Source: DATLFI01 sp035524895 (GTDB taxonomy: Bacteria; Acidobacteriota; Thermoanaerobaculia; Multivoradales; Multivoraceae). From it: 9,337 bases of DNA. The stretch spans positions 1 to 9,337 of the forward strand of contig DATLFI010000383.1 in NCBI GenBank assembly GCA_035524895.1, in the 5' to 3' direction. Made by a program: the position numbers and the translations under genes. Shown here piece after piece: positions 6,253-9,337 of this stretch; position 1 is the stretch's first letter; each line of letters begins with the position of its first letter. The notes beneath the pieces are model-generated. The model ran no database searches. It was not told the DNA's origin and saw only the letters and a list, made by a program, of their open reading frames with translations.

Positions 6253-8562
6253 GTGAGCGAACCAAGCAGCGAGTCGCGCCTGCGGCGCACGGTCCGGGCA
6301 GCGTTGAGCGACCCACGACACTTCCAGCTCGCGGTCCTGGGCGGGCTGCTCGCCTGGGGCACGTTCGCGCTCGACTTCCCCACGGGGTGGGGGTCGGTGC
6401 TGGCCGTCGGCGTCGGGCTCGGCATCGAGGCGACGTTCGGCCGGGCCCTGGGTCGGCGGTTCGACCCGCGCAGCCCCCTGATCACCGCGCTCTCGCTGAG
6501 CCTGCTGCTGCGGGCCGCATCGCCGTGGCTCTATGCCCTCGCAGCGGCGGTGGCCATCGGCGGCAAGCTCGTGCTGCGGGTCCGCGGCAAGCACCTCTTC
6601 AACCCGGCGACGCTCGGCATCATGGCGGCGGTGCTGCTCACGGGCCAGGCGTGGGTCTCTCCCGGTCAGTGGGGGAGCAGCGCGAACCTGGCGTTCTTGA
6701 TGGCTTGCTTGGGCGGCCTGGTGGTGCACCGTGCGCTGCGCAGCGACGTGACACTCGCCTTCCTCGTCTGCTACGCGGCGGTCGTGCTCGGTCGCGCCGC
6801 ATGGCTCGGCGACCCCTGGGCAATTCCGCTCCACACGCTGGACAGCGGCGCACTGGTGCTGTTCGCGTTCTTCATGATCTCCGACCCCAAGACGACGCCT
6901 GATTCGCGCGCCGGCAGGGTGGTCTTCGCCGCCGCCGTGGCGCTGGGCGCCGCCTACGTTCAGTTCGAGCTGTACCGCCCGGGAGGGCTCGTCTGGTCAC
7001 TGTTCTTCTGCGCACCGCTGGTGCCGCTGCTCGACCGGCTGTTGCCGGGCGAGCGCTACTCGTGGCGTGCGCCGGTGGTCGGCTCCCGCCAAGGGACTGG
7101 CAACAGCTCCTCTCCACCCCAACCGAATTTCGTCCCGGAGGTACCCATGTCCACGAAACCCGTTCCCGTCGTCACAGCTCTCGCCGTTCCGGATCCACGC
7201 TCTCGACGGCTCGCGGCGGGCGCCGCGCGTCTGGTCCTGATCGCTCTCGTGCTTGCTGCCCTCCAGGTGGCGCGTGCCGACGCCTTCTGTGGCTTCTACG
7301 TCGCCAAGGCCGACGCCAAGCTGTTCAACCGCGCGTCCCAGGTGGTGATCGTGCGCGACGGTTCCCGCACGGTGCTGACCATGGCCAACGACTACCAGGG
7401 CGACCCCAAGGAGTTCGCGCTGGTGGTGCCGGTGCCCACGTTCCTCGAGCGCGGCCAGATCCACGTCGCCGACCAGTCGCTGATCGACCACCTCGACGCG
7501 TACACGTCGCCGCGGCTGGTCGAGTACCACGACCCGGATCCCTGCCTCCGGCTCGAGATGGCGCGGCGGCTCCCGATGGCGGCGAGCGCCATGCCCGACG
7601 AGATGGTGGGCAGTGACGCCGCCAAGCTCGGCGTGCGCATCGAGGCCAAGTACACCGTCGGCGAGTACGACATCCTGATCCTCTCGGCCGACGAGAGCAG
7701 CGGGCTCGAGACCTGGCTGCGCCGCAACGGCTATCGGGTGCCGGATGGGGCGACCGCGGTCCTCGCGAGTTATCTCAAGCAGGGCATGCGGTTCTTCGTC
7801 GCGAAGGTCAACCTCGACGAGCAGTCGCGCCTGGGTTACTCGAACCTGCGTCCGCTGCAGATCGCGTTCGAGCATGCGCGTTTCATGCTGCCGATCCGTC
7901 TTGGCACTGTCAACGCGGATGGCGAGCAGGAGCTGTTCGCGTACACGCTGACGCGTCGTGGGCGCGTCGAGACCACGAATTACCGCACCGTGCGTCTGCC
8001 CAGCGACGTCGAAGTGCCCGCGCTGGTCGAGGAGGAGTTCGCCGACTTCTACCGCGACATGTTCGCCCGGCAGGTGGAGCGCGAGGGTCGAAGCGTGGTG
8101 TTCCTCGAATACGCCTGGGACATGGCCTGGTGCGATCCCTGTGCGGCCGATCCGCTGTCGGCGGATCAGCTCCGCAGGCTCGGTGTGTTCTGGGCGAACG
8201 ACGAGGGCGGTCGCGGCGGTCGCGGCGGCGGCGCCCAGGACGTGTTCGTGACGCGTCTCCACGTGCGCTACACGGGAAAGACCTTTCCCGAGGACCTGAT
8301 GTTCCAGGAGACGGCGGATCGCTCCAATTTCCAAGGCCGCTACGTGATCCGGCACCCGTGGCGGGGCGAGTCGACGTGTGACGCAGCGGACGCCTACCGC
8401 AGGTCGCTCGCAGAAAGGCTCGAGCGGGAGGCCCAAACCCTGGCCAACCTCACGGGTTGGGAGCTCGAGGACATTCGTGGTCGCATGCGGCTTGGTGGTG
8501 TTGGAACCCCGTCGGCCGAGCCGCCGAAGCGCTGGTGGGAGCGCCTGTGGCCTGGCCGGTGA
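6253..8562 (+). CDS. RnfD/NqrB-like membrane protein fused in frame to a DUF2330 domain
   Basis: From GTG 6253 to TGA 8560-8562 there is one open frame of 769 residues. Residues 1-270 form an RnfD/NqrB/RnfE-family membrane unit with about 8 helices. Family-like segments are RGKHLFNPATLGI (111-123), GQAWVSPGQWG (131-141) and ALVLFAFFMISDPKTTPDSRAG (200-221). Rnf and Nqr complexes pass electrons between ferredoxin or NADH and quinone or NAD while moving ions, and their D/B subunits carry covalent FMN on a Thr in an SGAT motif. No SGAT is present; the nearest string, SGAL at 198-201, lacks the Thr and sits in a different position. Residues 271-298 are a Ser/Pro/Gly-rich linker that reads like former intergenic DNA, and DUF2330 follows from residue 299. 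No other Rnf subunits are nearby, so electron transport is not established. A separately translated membrane unit remains possible, although no stop codon would end it here. Confidence 0.75.
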   Translation: MSEPSSESRLRRTVRAALSDPRHFQLAVLGGLLAWGTFALDFPTGWGSVLAVGVGLGIEATFGRALGRRFDPRSPLITALSLSLLLRAASPWLYALAAAVAIGGKLVLRVRGKHLFNPATLGIMAAVLLTGQAWVSPGQWGSSANLAFLMACLGGLVVHRALRSDVTLAFLVCYAAVVLGRAAWLGDPWAIPLHTLDSGALVLFAFFMISDPKTTPDSRAGRVVFAAAVALGAAYVQFELYRPGGLVWSLFFCAPLVPLLDRLLPGERYSWRAPVVGSRQGTGNSSSPPQPNFVPEVPMSTKPVPVVTALAVPDPRSRRLAAGAARLVLIALVLAALQVARADAFCGFYVAKADAKLFNRASQVVIVRDGSRTVLTMANDYQGDPKEFALVVPVPTFLERGQIHVADQSLIDHLDAYTSPRLVEYHDPDPCLRLEMARRLPMAASAMPDEMVGSDAAKLGVRIEAKYTVGEYDILILSADESSGLETWLRRNGYRVPDGATAVLASYLKQGMRFFVAKVNLDEQSRLGYSNLRPLQIAFEHARFMLPIRLGTVNADGEQELFAYTLTRRGRVETTNYRTVRLPSDVEVPALVEEEFADFYRDMFARQVEREGRSVVFLEYAWDMAWCDPCAADPLSADQLRRLGVFWANDEGGRGGRGGGAQDVFVTRLHVRYTGKTFPEDLMFQETADRSNFQGRYVIRHPWRGESTCDAADAYRRSLAERLEREAQTLANLTGWELEDIRGRMRLGGVGTPSAEPPKRWWERLWPGR
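7137..7142 (+). promoter_or_regulatory. Strong internal ribosome-binding site before the DUF2330 start
   Basis: GGAGGT, a near-perfect complement of the 16S rRNA tail, lies 4 nt before the in-frame ATG at 7147-7149. It is one of the best Shine-Dalgarno sequences in the window, which strongly suggests that ribosomes can start the DUF2330 protein independently inside the longer open frame. Confidence 0.75.
7147..8562 (+). CDS. DUF2330 domain exported protein (independent internal start within the fused frame)
   Basis: Read from ATG 7147 this is a 471-residue protein. It has a positively charged N-region (RSRRLAAGAAR), a hydrophobic helix at 29-41 and a probable signal peptidase I site after ARADA (42-46), directly before FCGFYVAKADAK, the typical start of the mature DUF2330 domain. 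Other family-like parts are ASQVVIVRDGSRTVLTMANDYQG (63-85), FALVVPVPTF (90-99) and WCDPCAADPLS (328-338). The cysteines are C48, C133, C329, C332 and C411, all outside the cytoplasm if exported; C329-C332 form CxxC. A Gly/Arg insert at 354-362 comes from a 9-nt tandem repeat. The C-terminus is charged and helical and ends in RWWERLWPGR. The function of DUF2330 is unknown. An excellent ribosome-binding site and an intact signal peptide support separate translation, and a hairpin terminator follows the gene. If made only as a fusion, the signal helix would act as an internal membrane segment. Confidence 0.85.
   Translation: MSTKPVPVVTALAVPDPRSRRLAAGAARLVLIALVLAALQVARADAFCGFYVAKADAKLFNRASQVVIVRDGSRTVLTMANDYQGDPKEFALVVPVPTFLERGQIHVADQSLIDHLDAYTSPRLVEYHDPDPCLRLEMARRLPMAASAMPDEMVGSDAAKLGVRIEAKYTVGEYDILILSADESSGLETWLRRNGYRVPDGATAVLASYLKQGMRFFVAKVNLDEQSRLGYSNLRPLQIAFEHARFMLPIRLGTVNADGEQELFAYTLTRRGRVETTNYRTVRLPSDVEVPALVEEEFADFYRDMFARQVEREGRSVVFLEYAWDMAWCDPCAADPLSADQLRRLGVFWANDEGGRGGRGGGAQDVFVTRLHVRYTGKTFPEDLMFQETADRSNFQGRYVIRHPWRGESTCDAADAYRRSLAERLEREAQTLANLTGWELEDIRGRMRLGGVGTPSAEPPKRWWERLWPGR
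8206..8232 (+). repeat. Short 9-nt tandem repeat coding for a Gly/Arg insert
   Basis: Two exact copies of GGCGGTCGC are followed by a third degenerate copy, GGCGGCGGC, in frame within the DUF2330 gene. They encode GGRGGRGGG (residues 354-362 from the internal start). The unit length is a multiple of three, so copy-number change would keep the frame. Confidence 0.8.
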
Positions 8563-8748
8563 GGTCGCGTCTTCGGACCAGGTGCCCGCGGCACGCGGGG
8601 CACTCGTCCGCGTGAGCCAACCTTTGGGGGTAGTGGAAAACCACTACCCCCGTGTCGTCTTTCCACGATCACGTTCTCCGGCGCGATGGGCTACGGTGGC
8701 CGACGGGAGGAAAGATACGAAGGACGCGCCGCCGTGAAGGGGAACGCC
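8563..8748 (+). other. Intergenic spacer with hairpins and sensor-gene leader
   Basis: This 186-nt non-coding stretch separates the DUF2330 gene from the sensor gene. It holds an imperfect hairpin at 8582-8603 (GTGCCCGCG against CGCGGGGCAC, one bulge, GCA loop), then the perfect terminator-like hairpin at 8626-8651. The leader of the sensor gene follows, with ribosome-binding sites GAAGGA at 8719-8724 and AAGGGG at 8737-8742. A promoter for the sensor gene should lie between about 8652 and 8715, but I see no convincing -35/-10 pair there. Confidence 0.6.
8626..8651 (+). terminator. Perfect 11-bp hairpin, probable terminator of the DUF2330 transcript
   Basis: GGGGGTAGTGG (8626-8636), an AAAA loop (8637-8640) and CCACTACCCCC (8641-8651) form a perfect stem-loop 63 nt after the stop codon. 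The following bases, GTGTCGTCTTTCC, are only mildly T-rich, so intrinsic termination could be incomplete or aided by Rho. The perfect dyad could also be a protein-binding site for the next gene, though its position favours a terminator. Confidence 0.7.
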
Positions 8749-9337
8749 ATGCGAAAGGGTGAGCAGAGCTCTCGTGGAGAGGGCAGGCGGATTCGAAGTT
8801 TCGGCGGCGCCGTGCCGGCCTGGCCGTTGCTGCGTGGGACACTGATCCGTTTTCTGCCGGCGGCGCTGCTCGGCCTGGTCGCGGTGTACTTGGTACAGGA
8901 CCGCCATCGCGAAGAGGCCTTCACTCACCTGCGGCAGGAGGGGCGGCGAGTCGTGGAGGCTCAGTCGAACTTGATGAGGTCAGCCTTCGCGGAGGTGGCG
9001 CTCGACATCGGCAGGGTGCTCCAGGATCGGGACGTTCGCGGATTCGCCTTGGATCACAGCTCGGCCACCGACGATTTCTTGAGCCTAGAGCTCCTCAACC
9101 TGGCTCTGTGGCGCGACTCCTACGACCTGGTGCAGGTGTTCGACGCCGACGGTGTCGAGGTCGTGGCGGTGGAGCGCGAACCCGGCGCTGCCACGCCGGC
9201 CATCGTTGCCCGTCTGGACGGCAACACTTCGAGCGATCCACTGACCGACGCAACCTTCCAGGAGGCGGCGAGGCTCGAAGCCGGCGGCCTTCTGGTGAGC
9301 TTGGTGGGGCTCGATCCCACACCCTCTGCCGCGTCGA
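8749..9337 (+). CDS. Sensor protein with Cache-like extracytoplasmic domain, N-terminal part (runs off the window)
   Basis: An open frame of 196 codons runs from ATG 8749 to the window end without a stop. After a basic N-terminus (MRKGEQSSRGEGRRIR) comes one membrane helix at about 32-49 (IRFLPAALLGLVAVYLV). A helical stretch follows (about 52-95) that would form the long first helix of a periplasmic sensing domain. SYDLVQVFDADGVEVVAVER (124-143) closely resembles the first strand pair of Cache domains of the VP0354/LuxQ-like type, and GGLLVSLVGLDPTP (179-192) resembles their later strand. Such domains sit in histidine kinases, diguanylate cyclases and chemoreceptors; the output domain lies beyond the window. 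AAGGGG, 6 nt upstream, supports this ATG. An in-frame GTG at 8734, with GAAGGA 9 nt upstream, is an alternative that adds five residues. It lies behind a terminator, so it is probably a separate transcription unit. Confidence 0.8.
   Translation, partial: MRKGEQSSRGEGRRIRSFGGAVPAWPLLRGTLIRFLPAALLGLVAVYLVQDRHREEAFTHLRQEGRRVVEAQSNLMRSAFAEVALDIGRVLQDRDVRGFALDHSSATDDFLSLELLNLALWRDSYDLVQVFDADGVEVVAVEREPGAATPAIVARLDGNTSSDPLTDATFQEAARLEAGGLLVSLVGLDPTPSAAS

Noticed and set aside
6168..6485. Extension of nth upstream to 6485
   Set aside because: It would cover the divergent intergenic region and the start of the RnfD-like gene. The product before residue 107 is low-complexity and absent from known endonuclease III proteins.
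4989..6902. Long plus-strand open frame across the SDR and nth genes, 637 codons
   Set aside because: It lies opposite two genes with complete catalytic motifs and runs into the RnfD-like gene in another frame. Its product is low-complexity Arg/Ala/Gly with no recognisable domain. Such antisense open frames are expected in high-GC DNA.
7021..7146. A frameshift sequencing error as the simple cause of the fused frame
   Set aside because: No stop trinucleotide is present in any frame from 7021 to 7237, so shifting the frame alone would not end the first gene before the second begins. A substitution that removed a stop cannot be excluded.
1..9337. CRISPR array, tRNA, rRNA, insertion sequence, toxin-antitoxin or phage defence genes
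   Set aside because: I looked for regular direct repeats, transposase or nuclease motifs, terminal inverted repeats and cloverleaf-like segments and saw none that could be supported. Coding density leaves little room for them.

Overview
The window is GC-rich, densely coded DNA with almost no intergenic space. It looks like the chromosome of a Gram-negative, high-GC bacterium. A Myxococcota, Desulfobacterota or Binatia-like organism would fit the RnfD-like + DUF2330 pair, the HTTM protein and the exported proteins, but this assignment is only a guess from gene content and base composition. I see no rRNA, tRNA, CRISPR array, insertion sequence or phage gene.

Left part (1-6167), minus strand: six genes read leftward in what is very probably one operon. 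The order of transcription is nth (endonuclease III, DNA base-excision repair), a classical short-chain dehydrogenase/reductase, a large polytopic GT-C/ArnT-like putative glycosyltransferase, a Wzx/MATE-like putative flippase, an HTTM-family membrane protein (vitamin K-dependent gamma-carboxylase superfamily fold), and the first 55 codons of an unidentified gene that leaves the window. The junctions are 37 nt, 22 nt, an ATGA overlap, 5 nt, and another ATGA overlap, so the last four genes are almost certainly translationally coupled. GT-C enzyme, flippase and HTTM protein together suggest synthesis, transport or modification of a lipid-linked envelope glycan. The substrate cannot be read from the sequence.

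Middle part (6168-8562), plus strand, divergent from nth across 85 nt: one uninterrupted reading frame carries two family units. The first, from GTG 6253, is an RnfD/NqrB-like integral membrane protein without the other Rnf/Nqr subunits. The second is an exported DUF2330 protein with its own signal peptide. No stop trinucleotide occurs in any of the three frames between 7021 and 7237, yet an excellent Shine-Dalgarno sequence sits just before the ATG at 7147. The pair is therefore either a 769-residue fusion, two proteins with one nested in the other, or both. This is the most unusual structure in the window.

Right part (8563-9337): a 186-nt spacer contains a perfect 11-bp hairpin (probable terminator), followed by the start of a plus-strand gene. 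Its product has an N-terminal transmembrane helix and a Cache-like extracytoplasmic domain, as in sensor kinases or diguanylate cyclases. The gene runs out of the window before any output domain.

I did not find a defence system or another clearly new system. The RnfD-DUF2330 reading frame and the HTTM/GT-C/flippase cassette deserve the closest look.
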